Assembly (NCBI GenBank): GCA_016212665.1
Contig: JACREZ010000023.1
Span: forward strand, 62,001-126,000
DNA: 64,000 nt
Direction of reading: 5' to 3'
Source of the DNA: Ignavibacteriota bacterium
GTDB lineage: Bacteria > Bacteroidota > Ignavibacteria > UBA10030 > SZUA-254
Shown here: positions 26,449 to 34,447 of the stretch, piece by piece
How positions within the stretch are numbered: the first letter of the stretch is position 1
Layout of the letters: every line of letters starts with the position of its first letter
Program-made: the position numbers and the translations under genes
The notes under the pieces: generated by a model
The model's database searches: none
Told to the model about the DNA's origin: nothing
What the model saw: only the letters and a program-made list of their open reading frames with translations

Positions 26449-26606
26449 CCCGGTACAAGAAACCGAAAATTATTCTTTCTCGTGAGGAGATTTGCCGCAA
26501 GCGTCGTGGTGTAAATAACGACCCTTTTCCGATGCATCCGCGGTCTGATTAACAATCTTGCAATGCTTGTTCATTCTGCCTTTTTTCCGTAATTTCATCA
26601 GCGAAA

Positions 26607-27284
26607 ATGAAATCAAGAATGGCAACATCAAGCAAGAAGAAACCCGTACGAGCGAAAAAGAAACAACCGCCTCAGAGACAACTCACGTTGACGAAAGCAC
26701 AACTGAGTTCCCGTGCGGAAGATTCGGAACTCATTCATGCCGCCATCAAAGGTAATCAGGAAGCGTACAAGCGACTGATGAAAAAGTATTATGTCTCGCT
26801 TACGCATCTGATTTACAAACTTGTTCACGATAAAGAAGAAATTGAAGACCTGACGCAGGAGGCGTTTATCAAAGCGTTTGCTTCGTTAAAGAATTTCAAT
26901 GAAGAGTATGCTTTCTCGACATGGCTTTTTAAAATCGCCACCAACAATGCGATTGATTATCTCCGGAAGAAAAAATTGGATGCATTCTCCATCGATAAAC
27001 CGCTCGAATCGGAAGATAGCGATTACACATTTGAACTTCCCGATTCGACCTACGAGCCGGACAAGGACATCATCGGGAAACAACGCTCACAGTTTATCGA
27101 AGAGGCGATTCAATCGCTCCCAGAAAAATACCGGAAAGTTATTTTACTGCGTCATAAAGAAGAACGTGATTACGCTGAAATAGCAAAAATGCTGAAACTT
27201 CCCATAGGAACGGTAAAAGCGCATATTTTCCGTGCGCGGGAAATTCTCTATAAAAAACTTCGTCACCAGATGACACAATATTGA
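26607..27284 (+). CDS. ECF-type RNA polymerase sigma factor
   Basis: A 225-residue sigma-70 family protein with a basic N-terminal extension of about 35 residues (SSKKKPVRAKKKQPPQ). Region 2 follows: AYKRLMKKYYVSL, then DLTQEAFIKAFASLKNF and STWLFKIATNNAIDYLRKKK. Region 4 is SLPEKYRKVILLRHKEERDY with AEIAKMLKLPIGTVKAHIFRA. ATG 26607 or 26619 could be the start; neither has a strong ribosome site. There is no adjacent anti-sigma gene, unlike the second ECF factor at 61367. The gene just downstream encodes a LiaF-like envelope protein and is probably in its transcript or regulon. Confidence 0.92.
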   Translation: MKSRMATSSKKKPVRAKKKQPPQRQLTLTKAQLSSRAEDSELIHAAIKGNQEAYKRLMKKYYVSLTHLIYKLVHDKEEIEDLTQEAFIKAFASLKNFNEEYAFSTWLFKIATNNAIDYLRKKKLDAFSIDKPLESEDSDYTFELPDSTYEPDKDIIGKQRSQFIEEAIQSLPEKYRKVILLRHKEERDYAEIAKMLKLPIGTVKAHIFRAREILYKKLRHQMTQY

Positions 27285-27321
27285 AACATTATTTCTCAGG
27301 CATCCGTACGTAACAATAGCC

Positions 27322-28218
27322 ATGAACAAGAATCATGTTTCATATTACCGCTCCTTTACGATGCTGTCCGCGCTCATGTTGGCGCTGACAGCATTTGTTT
27401 TTGCATCCTCCGGGAAAAAACAAAAACAGATTGAACACACAAACGAGCGTGAGTTGAAAGTAACAATGGAAGCGGCGCTTGGTGATGTCAATATTGTGAA
27501 GGGGAAAGGAGATATCATTCTCAAGGCGACTGTCGAAACAGATCGTTCGCTGAATCTGGATGATTGTATCGAGTATGAAGTTCGCGACAAAATCGGTTTC
27601 CTGAATTTTGTTACCGATTGCGAGGAAGGCGGTCGAAAGAAACAGAAGAAAAGCAATGTCCACATGAACGATCTGGAATCGTCCGATTGGTGGTTGGATA
27701 TTACCGACGATATCCCGGTTTCGTTCGACCTTGAACTTGGATTGGGAAAAGCCGATTTGAATCTGACCGGTTTGGCAGTGAAAGATTTGAATCTTTCCGC
27801 CGGCGCAAGTTCTGTGAGGTTGCGGTTTGATGAACCGAATACTTCAGTCATTGAAGATATGTCCATCGAAGCGGGCTTGAGTAAATTCACGGCAGTAGGT
27901 TTGGGCAATGCAAATTTCAATCACTTCAAATTCGAAGGCGGAGTCGGAAGTTACTCGCTTGATTTCAGCGGAAAGTTAGACCACGAAGTTGATGTCGAAG
28001 TGGAAATCGGTTTGGGTTCGGTGACAATCATTGTCCCGAAGAATGCCGGTGCGAAAGTCTATTGCGAGAAGAATTGGATTTCGCATTTGAATATTGATGA
28101 TGACTTCAAAGAGCGTGAAGATGACACCTATTACACGGCGAACTACAAATCTGCCGAAGGCAAAATGAACATTCATATCGAAGCCGGACTTGGTAGCGTG
28201 AAAGTCAAAAGAAAGTAA
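27322..28218 (+). CDS. Exported LiaF-like/toast-rack domain protein
   Basis: A 298-residue protein with a signal sequence (SFTMLSALMLALTAFVFASS) and a repetitive beta-solenoid built of glycine/serine-rich strands: MEAALGDVNIVKGKGD, LELGLGKADLNLTGL, LSAGASSVRLRFDEP, IEAGLSKFTAVGLGNANF, VEIGLGSVTIIVPK, IEAGLGSVKVKRK. This pattern matches the toast_rack (DUF2154) and LiaF/DUF4097-type envelope proteins, which in Gram-positives report cell-wall stress. It follows the ECF sigma factor by 37 bases and probably belongs to the same envelope-response unit. Its molecular role in this phylum is unknown. Confidence 0.8.
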   Translation: MNKNHVSYYRSFTMLSALMLALTAFVFASSGKKQKQIEHTNERELKVTMEAALGDVNIVKGKGDIILKATVETDRSLNLDDCIEYEVRDKIGFLNFVTDCEEGGRKKQKKSNVHMNDLESSDWWLDITDDIPVSFDLELGLGKADLNLTGLAVKDLNLSAGASSVRLRFDEPNTSVIEDMSIEAGLSKFTAVGLGNANFNHFKFEGGVGSYSLDFSGKLDHEVDVEVEIGLGSVTIIVPKNAGAKVYCEKNWISHLNIDDDFKEREDDTYYTANYKSAEGKMNIHIEAGLGSVKVKRK

Positions 28219-28245
28219 TGTAGCAACTGGATTAGTTGGTTGAAG

Positions 28246-28287
28246 AAATCCCGTCTTGAAAGTACTCAGGGCGGGATTTTGTTTTTT
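28246..28287 (+). terminator. Intrinsic terminator
   Basis: AATCCCG...CGGGATT stem with a T-rich tail (TTTTGTTTTTT), shortly after the toast-rack gene. Confidence 0.8.
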
Positions 28288-28316
28288 GTTCCGAAATGAA
28301 GATTTTCTCTCGCACA

Positions 28317-28393
28317 TGATTGGTGAGTAGTGAATAGTTAGTAGTAATTAGTGATGTTGGTCTGAAACACAAAACACAAAACTCAAACCCGAA
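28317..28393 (+). repeat. 7-nt-phased array (11 units) abutting uvrA
   Basis: Eleven units in exact phase. It begins with TGANTAG-type units (TGAGTAG, TGAATAG), changes to TTAG types, and ends with AACACAA and AACTCAA types. The last unit ends one base before the uvrA ATG at 28395. Confidence 0.85.
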
Positions 28394-28394
28394 C

Positions 28395-31232
28395 ATGAAA
28401 TCTGAGATCAAACAAACCAAAGACAAGAAACGAAAAACAAAAAACAATCAACCTGACGGCAAGAACATTGTCATACGCGGCGCGCGCGTCCATAACCTCA
28501 AAAACATCTCGCTTGAACTTCCGAGAAACAAACTGATTGTCTTTACAGGAGTGAGTGGCTCGGGGAAGTCATCGCTCGCGTTTGATACGATCTATGCTGA
28601 AGGGCAACGCCGCTTTGTTGAAAGTCTCTCCTCATATGCGCGGCAGTTCCTTGAACGGATGGAGAAACCGGAAGTGGATTTCATTCAGGGAATCAGTCCG
28701 GCGATTGCGATTGAACAAAAGACTTCGACGCGCAATCCACGTTCAACCGTTGGCACAAGCACGGAGGTGTATGATTATCTTCGTTTGCTGTACGGAAGAA
28801 TCGGGAAAGTATTCTGCTCGAACTGCGGGAAGGTTGTTCAGCGCGATTCCGTGCGAACTGTTGTTGAACGATTGAATGAAACGTACGCAGGGAAGCCATC
28901 AACAAAAATTTATGTGATGTTTCCTGTGGCTGAACATCCCAAAACGAAAATGACGGATGAACTTGCCCGCTTAAAGCAACAAGGATTTGTCAGAATACTT
29001 TTCAAGAATGAACTGATTGACGTCTCGGAAACGGATTTCACAGAAACGACATCGAAGGAAAAAGTTACTGTCGTTGTTGACCGGCTCACCTTCAAACCCG
29101 GAACGAACGACTCGCGTTTTGCCGATTCCGTGGAAACGGCTTTTCGGGCGGGAGAAGGTTCACTGATAATTCATGATGTCGGGACGGGAAACAATATTCC
29201 GTTCAATCAGCAATTCGCGTGTGCCGACTGCGGAGTTAAATACGAAGAGCCCGATCCGCGATTGTTTTCGTTCAACAATCCGTTTGGTGCGTGTCCCAAG
29301 TGCGAAGGGTTTGGTCGTTCCATCAGTCTTGATTTGGATTTAGTCATTCCCAACAAAAACCTCTCGCTTGAAGAAGGAGCCATCCATCCATGGACGATGC
29401 CCAAGTGGAAAGAGAACCTCAACGACTTGCTGAAGATTGCAGGCGATGTCGGTGTTCGAACTGATGTTCCCTTCAGGGAGTTATCAAAAAAAGAATTGGA
29501 TGTTGTGTTTAACGGTTGTAAAGGATTCGATGGAATTTTTCGCTTCTTCAAATTCATCGAGTCGAAATTATACAAAGTGCATTACCGTGTGTTTCTCAGT
29601 CGCTTCCGTCGTTACACGACATGCGATACGTGCGGTGGTTCGCGGCTTCGCCCTGCCGCGCTGAATGTATTTGTTGGTGAGAAATCCATCGGTGAGATTG
29701 TTCGTTTGCCGATTGAAGAAGCACGAAAGTTCTTCGAGCAGATTCAACTTTCGGAATATGAAACGGAAGTAGCAAAACGAATTTTGGATGAACTGAAACG
29801 ACGGCTTACCTATCTCGATGAAATCGGAATCGGATATTTGACACTCGACCGGCTTTCCAACACGCTTTCCGGAGGCGAGTCTCAGCGAATCAATTTATCC
29901 ACTGCGCTTGGTTCTTCGCTTGTCGGTTCGCTCTATGTTCTTGATGAGCCGAGCATCGGACTGCATCCGCGCGATACGCAACGACTTGTCAATATTATGA
30001 AATCGCTGAGAGATGTCGGTAACACGGTGCTGGTCGTTGAGCATGATTCGGATATCATGAACAGCGCTGATTACATTGTTGATATGGGACCGGCGGCGGG
30101 CGAGTTGGGCGGCGAAATTGTGTTTGAAGGAAGTCCCGACAAGTTATCTTCAAGCAAAACGCTGACGGCAAAGTATCTTCGCGGCGAACTGAACATTTCC
30201 GTTCCAACTGAACGGAGAACGAAGAAGGCAGAGTCAATCAAGGTGCGAAACGCAATGGCGCATAATCTCAAATCCATTGATATTGAAATCCCGTTGAAGA
30301 AGTTTGTTTGTGTAACAGGTGTGAGCGGTTCGGGTAAAAGTACGCTCGTGCATGAGATTGTATTCCCTTCAATAAAGGCGATGAAAGAATCGGGGAGCGA
30401 ACTTGCGGGAGTAAAAGGAACGGTGGAAGGCGCGCATCATGTGGATGCAGTCGAACTTGTTGACCAATCGCCGATTGGAAAAACTCCCCGCTCGAATCCG
30501 GCAACCTACATCGGCGCGTACGATGTGATTCGCGAAGTGTTCGCCAACACGCAAGCCTCGAAGATTCGCGGGTTCAAGCCGGGCTCGTTTTCGTTCAACG
30601 TCCCCGGCGGGCGGTGCGATACGTGCGAAGGAAGCGGCATACAAACAATCGAGATGCAGTTCCTTGCCGATTTGGAACTGACGTGCGAGAGTTGCAACGG
30701 CAAGCGATTCAAGAAAGAAATTCTCGCCGTTCACTATCACGACAAAAACATTGACGACGTGCTGAACATGACTGTCTCCGATGCGATTCTGTTTTTTCGT
30801 CAGCAACAGACGGGAAGGAAAATTGTGCAGAGATTGCAAGTGCTTGAAGATGTCGGCATGGGTTACATTCGTCTCGGTCAATCGGCGACGACTCTTTCGG
30901 GCGGCGAAGCACAGCGCGTAAAGTTAGCCGCGCATCTTGCCGAGCAACAACAAGGAAAGCACACGCTCTACATTTTTGATGAGCCGACCACCGGCTTGCA
31001 CTTCGACGACATTGTAAAACTGTTGAGATGCTTCAACGCACTGCTCGAAAAAGGAAACTCGCTTCTCATCATCGAGCATAACATGGAAGTGATTAAATGC
31101 GCGGATTGGATACTTGATTTAGGTCCCGAAGCAGGAGACCGCGGTGGAGAAGTTGTTGTTGCCGGAACGCCAGAGACCGTGGCGAAGTGTGAGAAGTCGT
31201 TTACGGGTGTGTTTTTGAGGAAGTATTTATGA
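28395..31232 (+). CDS. uvrA: Excinuclease ABC subunit A
   Basis: The damage-recognition ATPase of nucleotide excision repair, 945 residues. Homology starts at [18 protein letters not shown] near residue 24. The preceding lysine-rich extension ([18 protein letters not shown]) lies directly after a 7-nt-phased array and may be repeat-derived. Two ABC modules are complete: Walker [17 protein letters not shown] and [13 protein letters not shown], signatures [16 protein letters not shown] and [15 protein letters not shown], and Walker B regions [12 protein letters not shown] and [12 protein letters not shown]. Zinc modules include [13 protein letters not shown]...CPKC and CDTCEGSG...CESC. No ribosome site is obvious. 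No uvrB or uvrC is nearby, as is usual. Confidence 0.97.
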   Translation: MKSEIKQTKDKKRKTKNNQPDGKNIVIRGARVHNLKNISLELPRNKLIVFTGVSGSGKSSLAFDTIYAEGQRRFVESLSSYARQFLERMEKPEVDFIQGISPAIAIEQKTSTRNPRSTVGTSTEVYDYLRLLYGRIGKVFCSNCGKVVQRDSVRTVVERLNETYAGKPSTKIYVMFPVAEHPKTKMTDELARLKQQGFVRILFKNELIDVSETDFTETTSKEKVTVVVDRLTFKPGTNDSRFADSVETAFRAGEGSLIIHDVGTGNNIPFNQQFACADCGVKYEEPDPRLFSFNNPFGACPKCEGFGRSISLDLDLVIPNKNLSLEEGAIHPWTMPKWKENLNDLLKIAGDVGVRTDVPFRELSKKELDVVFNGCKGFDGIFRFFKFIESKLYKVHYRVFLSRFRRYTTCDTCGGSRLRPAALNVFVGEKSIGEIVRLPIEEARKFFEQIQLSEYETEVAKRILDELKRRLTYLDEIGIGYLTLDRLSNTLSGGESQRINLSTALGSSLVGSLYVLDEPSIGLHPRDTQRLVNIMKSLRDVGNTVLVVEHDSDIMNSADYIVDMGPAAGELGGEIVFEGSPDKLSSSKTLTAKYLRGELNISVPTERRTKKAESIKVRNAMAHNLKSIDIEIPLKKFVCVTGVSGSGKSTLVHEIVFPSIKAMKESGSELAGVKGTVEGAHHVDAVELVDQSPIGKTPRSNPATYIGAYDVIREVFANTQASKIRGFKPGSFSFNVPGGRCDTCEGSGIQTIEMQFLADLELTCESCNGKRFKKEILAVHYHDKNIDDVLNMTVSDAILFFRQQQTGRKIVQRLQVLEDVGMGYIRLGQSATTLSGGEAQRVKLAAHLAEQQQGKHTLYIFDEPTTGLHFDDIVKLLRCFNALLEKGNSLLIIEHNMEVIKCADWILDLGPEAGDRGGEVVVAGTPETVAKCEKSFTGVFLRKYL

Positions 31233-31242
31233 TGAGCATATG

Positions 31243-31318
31243 TGCGACTCACTTGCCCATGAATTGTTTGACAAATCCCGACATTTTGTTTGCATTTGAA
31301 AGAGAAGTGAGTCGCACC
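31243..31318. repeat. REP-like hairpin element, left of the RAYT gene
   Basis: A perfect 13-bp inverted repeat, GTGCGACTCACTT (31243-31255) and AAGTGAGTCGCAC (31306-31318), encloses 50 bases. The same element is present to the right of the transposase gene at 32010-32086 in the same orientation, and the enclosed sequences are also alike. Confidence 0.92.
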
Positions 31319-31390
31319 TTCCGTCTCACTTCAAAACTTTTTGAAATAAACAACATTTGTCTATCCTTCAAATAACGAGTTGTACTTTCT

Positions 31391-31969
31391 ATGCTTCGTA
31401 AAGTTATCTTCGCACAAGACGAATATTACCACATCTATAATCGTGGTTGCAACCGGGAAAATATATTTCTGTCGGATGAAAATTACCGTTTTCTTCTGAG
31501 AAACCTTAAATCGTTGGTTGAAGAATATAATGTTTGTGTAATAGCATACTGTCTCATGCCCAATCATTATCACTTTCTGCTCAGACAAGATGGTGAGAAA
31601 AACTCGGGTAAACTCATTCAGTTTCTCTTCAACAAATACACGAAGGCATTTAATGCAATGCATAAACGAACCGGAACATTGTTTGAGGGTCCATTCAAAG
31701 CAATTCATGTTGACAAGCAGGAGTACTTGATACACCTCTGTCGTTATATTCATCGTAACCCTCTCGAGGCGGGATTAGTTGCAAACATCGAAGATTGGGA
31801 ATACACAAATTATTTGGAATGGATTGGAAAACGAAAAGGGATGTTATGGGATAAAGAATTTGTCAATGATAATTTTAGAACGGCGGAAGAGTACAAAAAA
31901 TTTGTTCTTGAATATATTTCTCCTAAAAAGTTGGAGGAGGAATGGAGGAAATACAGAATAGAACGATAG
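31391..31969 (+). CDS. REP-associated tyrosine transposase (RAYT, Y1/IS200-like)
   Basis: A 192-residue single-domain HUH-type transposase. Motifs: HIYNRGCNRENIF near the N-terminus, CLMPNHYHFLLRQ with the metal-binding His-x-His pair, then FNAMHKRTGTLFEGPFKAI and LCRYIHRNPLEAGLV, which together define the TnpA-REP/RAYT group of Y1 transposases. RAYTs are domesticated single-copy relatives of IS200 transposases that bind and nick REP hairpins. They usually sit between REP elements, as this one does (hairpins at 31243-31318 and 32010-32086). The frame is intact. There is no partner tnpB and no insertion-sequence left/right end structure beyond the hairpins. Confidence 0.93.
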   Translation: MLRKVIFAQDEYYHIYNRGCNRENIFLSDENYRFLLRNLKSLVEEYNVCVIAYCLMPNHYHFLLRQDGEKNSGKLIQFLFNKYTKAFNAMHKRTGTLFEGPFKAIHVDKQEYLIHLCRYIHRNPLEAGLVANIEDWEYTNYLEWIGKRKGMLWDKEFVNDNFRTAEEYKKFVLEYISPKKLEEEWRKYRIER

Positions 31970-32009
31970 AAGTGTGACATCGTGAATGAGCATAGTGTAT
32001 GTGCAGTAT

Positions 32010-32086
32010 GTGCGACTCACTTTCCCTTGAAAGATTTTACAAATCTTGACCTTTTATATTACTTTTGAAGGAGAAGTGAGTCGCAC
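32010..32086. repeat. REP-like hairpin element, right of the RAYT gene
   Basis: The same perfect 13-bp arms as the left copy (GTGCGACTCACTT at 32010-32022 and AAGTGAGTCGCAC at 32074-32086), with a 51-base spacer related to that of the left copy (shared ACAAATC, TTGAC/CCGAC, TTTTGAA/TTTGAA words). Confidence 0.92.
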
Positions 32087-32100
32087 GTTCTTCCCGCGTG

Positions 32101-32400
32101 TTATTTTGCTAACAACATTTTTCTCGTCTCGACATAGTTCTCGGTCACGATTCTGTACACATAAACGCCGCTCTCTCTGTTTGAAGCATCCCAATTGACA
32201 ATGTGTTCTCCCGTTTCCATCTTGCTGTTTAACAATATTGCAATTTCCCTTCCAAGTAAATCATAAACTTTGAGTGATACGAATGATTGTGATGGTAAAG
32301 TAAAACTGATTTTTGTTGAAGGGTTGAAAGGATTGGGATAATTCTGTTTGAGGAAAATGTCTGAAGGAACGAGTGCCGATTGCCATCCCAAACAATGGTT
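32101..32400 (-). pseudogene. Orphan T9SS sorting domain, remnant of a secreted protein gene
   Basis: The frame encodes a complete type A T9SS sorting domain (KQNYPNPFNPSTKISFTLP, KVYDLLGREIAILLNS, ESGVYVYRIVTENY) but no passenger. The frame remains open upstream to 32481. However, those extra residues are an out-of-frame reading of the neighbouring gene (32399-32902), and there is no signal peptide or ribosome site. It is best read as the last exon-like scrap of a decayed secreted-protein gene, or the frame-shifted end of the neighbour. The RAYT-REP element lies immediately beyond its 3' end. Confidence 0.7.
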
Positions 32401-32902
32401 ATCTATTTTGTTGACGTTTCTGAATTTCTTCCGGTGTTCCCAACGGGAAAATATAAAGGATTTCTCCTGAAACTGCGTCAATAAAAACCTCTTTATCTGA
32501 ATCTAATACAAGTTCCCGAGAACTAACAGTACATCTCCAAAAACTTTTATTTAACAACTTTCCATGGCTCGCTTCAATAAGTTCTAAATCTGTTTCTCTA
32601 TACGAAGTAATTACCTTTTTCTGTTTTATAGAGTCGAGTGTAATCGGGTGTTCCGGCTCTAATTTTATAATTTCATTAACATCATTGAATGGAGAAATGC
32701 TTTGCAGATACGTACGGCAAATATTTATGACTTGCACTTTATTAAAGTTTCCATTCTTTCTGTTACAATTTACCGACAACAATGGAAGCACAATGAAAAT
32801 GCTAAACAATAAAAAGGCTAAATCAATTCTGTTTTGTTTGCGAATTCTTAATTGATTTAGAACGTCAATATTTTTTAGTCTTATCTTTATCATACATGTC
32901 AA
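32399..32902 (-). CDS. Hypothetical membrane-anchored protein with PepSY-like end
   Basis: A 167-residue protein with one hydrophobic segment at about residues 28-45 (LAFLLFSIFIVLPLLSVNC) after a basic N-terminus. This suggests a membrane anchor; the cysteine after it lacks a good lipobox. The C-terminal 90 residues end with SDKEVFIDAVSGEILYIFP, which resembles the closing strand of a PepSY domain. An orphan T9SS sorting domain follows in another frame with a two-base overlap, so the original gene could have been a longer secreted protein split by a frameshift. The start could also be the second ATG, three codons downstream. Function unknown. Confidence 0.6.
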   Translation of the reverse strand: MTCMIKIRLKNIDVLNQLRIRKQNRIDLAFLLFSIFIVLPLLSVNCNRKNGNFNKVQVINICRTYLQSISPFNDVNEIIKLEPEHPITLDSIKQKKVITSYRETDLELIEASHGKLLNKSFWRCTVSSRELVLDSDKEVFIDAVSGEILYIFPLGTPEEIQKRQQNR

Positions 32903-32935
32903 ACATAAAAAAATAAACTAATGCACGTTGACAAC

Positions 32936-33640
32936 CTACCACGCGCTTCCCACACTCAGCGAAATAAACAAACCGCCGAACTCGTTTTTGTATTCGACGT
33001 TATTTCCTTGTTTCATGCTTTCAATTCCGCCTGAGTAAGGAACAAAGTAGTAGCGAACGTTCATTCCGAACAGCGTAGAACGTTCCGAGCCGAAGAACGC
33101 ACCGAAACCGAGATAGCCGCCAACGGTATAGCGAGGCTGTCCTTTGCCAAGCGCTGTAAAATATTCTTCACGGTACGGAAACACATACACCATCGTCGGT
33201 CCGGCGGCGGCGTTTACATACGGACGAAAATTATCCATAATATCTTCCCGGAACAGACGATACTGCACTCCGACAAACAACGGCATCACGAGAAAACGAT
33301 TTTCTTTTCCCAATACGTACGATTGCCCTGTCCAGTAATCGTACCGTTCAACTTCCCGCTCATCTTTCGATTCGGAAATTGAGAAGTCAACAAAGCCGGC
33401 AAGTTCGGGCGTGTATTCGTGTCGGTAGAAAAATCCGAGACCGAAACCGTTTGTGGAAACGAGAATGTCGGTTCCCCATGAATTATTGAATGGAAGAGTT
33501 GGTTGCTCAACTTCCTCGCCAGTGAGTAGAGTGGGAACGAGGTTACTGTCGTTTTTATCTTGCGTGAAAGATGGTTGATTGAGAACCATCAAGAAAGAAA
33601 AAAGGAGAAGGATAGTTTTCGTTTGCATAAAGAAACTCAT
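32936..33640 (-). CDS. Outer-membrane beta-barrel-like hypothetical protein
   Basis: A 234-residue protein with a signal peptide (MQTKTILLLFSFLMVLNQPSFTQ). It is followed by alternating aromatic/glycine beta-strands typical of a small 8-stranded outer-membrane barrel (GFGLGFFYRHEYTPELAGFVDFSI, LVMPLFVGVQYRLF, VNAAAGPTMVYVFPY, VGGYLGFGAFFG and a final strand ending VGSAW). ATG 33628 is the probable start; 33640 is an alternative five codons upstream. No enzymatic motif is seen. Similar small barrels are widespread as uncharacterised porin-like or OmpA-like membrane proteins. Confidence 0.7.
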   Translation of the reverse strand: MSFFMQTKTILLLFSFLMVLNQPSFTQDKNDSNLVPTLLTGEEVEQPTLPFNNSWGTDILVSTNGFGLGFFYRHEYTPELAGFVDFSISESKDEREVERYDYWTGQSYVLGKENRFLVMPLFVGVQYRLFREDIMDNFRPYVNAAAGPTMVYVFPYREEYFTALGKGQPRYTVGGYLGFGAFFGSERSTLFGMNVRYYFVPYSGGIESMKQGNNVEYKNEFGGLFISLSVGSAW

Positions 33641-33712
33641 TCGTGGTTGATTGTTGAGTTAATATACTTTGGTTTTTTTGCAAAATCAACTTGCAAAGCA
33701 GTTCTCAGCGCG

Positions 33713-33754
33713 CTTTGCGTCTTCGCGGTTAATTTCAACCGCAGAGACGCAAAG
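33713..33754. repeat. CGCAGAGACGCAAAG-type palindromic repeat
   Basis: Arms CTTTGCGTCTTCGCGGTT and AACCGCAGAGACGCAAAG pair at 16 of 18 positions around six bases. Related copies occur at 34382-34446 and 43716-43746. The family resembles dispersed repeats I know from many unrelated bacterial genomes. Confidence 0.8.
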
Positions 33755-33764
33755 TTCGCAGAGG

Positions 33765-34358
33765 TTATTCCTCCAGTGTGAATGGAGTGGCGGGAGATGG
33801 ATGCCGATACGATTCGATGGCAATAAAGAGCCCCGCGCCGATTGCACCGATGCCAAGAACAATTCCAAGAACGAAGGTGATGTCGGCAAATGTTTCAGCC
33901 GAGTCGAGCATGTTCCATGAACGGAAAAGATTCCACCAATCATGCGTAGAAATATCCCGTGTGATGAGCGGAAGATGCCGGTACGGCGCATCACGCATAT
34001 ACACACTGACATCCATCATGTTGAAGCCGGTGAGAAACAGCGGGAGCGGAGCGAGTTTGCTCTTCTCTTTCACCGCGATGATGAACGAGAGAAGCGGGAA
34101 CATAATCTGCCAAAACGAACCGCCGAGCAAATGCAATGTCCTCCCGAAAAAACTGAAAAGAAAATGTCCACCTTCGTGAATGAAAAGAAAGACAGAGCGA
34201 ATGACGAAGATGAGTGTCGGCAGTCTGGTAAAGTGCGCAACATCCTGAAAGGAGATGATGGAAAGGATGAGGACGTAAACAAGAAAACTGTAGAACACTA
34301 ATTCGATGGTTAGTCTTGTTTGGTTTCCTTTGGTTGATGTTGGTTTTGGTGGAAACAT
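33765..34358 (-). CDS. Membrane protein with an HEGGH motif
   Basis: A 197-residue protein with about five hydrophobic helices. In helix two, VFLFIHEGGHFLFSFFGR contains HEGGH, which fits the HExxH zinc-protease pattern. Its position in a membrane helix recalls site-2 (M50-type) metalloproteases or their inactive relatives. I see a possible third ligand region (FNMMDVSVYMRDAP) but no classic NxxPxPxLDGG motif. The protein is therefore M50-like at most and its function is unproven. The C-terminus (PATPFTLEE) runs up to a palindromic repeat, and the 5' flank also carries a copy, so the gene is bracketed by two members of the same repeat family. Confidence 0.65.
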   Translation of the reverse strand: MFPPKPTSTKGNQTRLTIELVFYSFLVYVLILSIISFQDVAHFTRLPTLIFVIRSVFLFIHEGGHFLFSFFGRTLHLLGGSFWQIMFPLLSFIIAVKEKSKLAPLPLFLTGFNMMDVSVYMRDAPYRHLPLITRDISTHDWWNLFRSWNMLDSAETFADITFVLGIVLGIGAIGAGLFIAIESYRHPSPATPFTLEE

Positions 34359-34381
34359 CTGATGTGATTTCTTAGCGTCTG

Positions 34382-34446
34382 CTTTGCGTCCTCAGCGGTA
34401 TATTTTTTACCGCAAAGTTCACAAAGGAGACGCATAGGACGCAGAG
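34382..34446. repeat. CGCAGAG-type palindromic repeat, second copy
   Basis: Core hairpin GCGGTA...TACCGC with outer words TTTGCGTCCT and AGGACGCA. Same family as 33713-33754. Confidence 0.7.
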
Positions 34447-34447
34447 G

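Noticed and set aside
31391-31969. Complete insertion sequence of the IS200/IS605 family
   Set aside because: Protein motifs and the flanking perfect hairpins fit a RAYT/REP unit; there is no tnpB and no IS-type ends.
32401-32481. N-terminal extension of the orphan T9SS frame
   Set aside because: It is an out-of-frame reading of the gene at 32399-32902, which has the better coding character.
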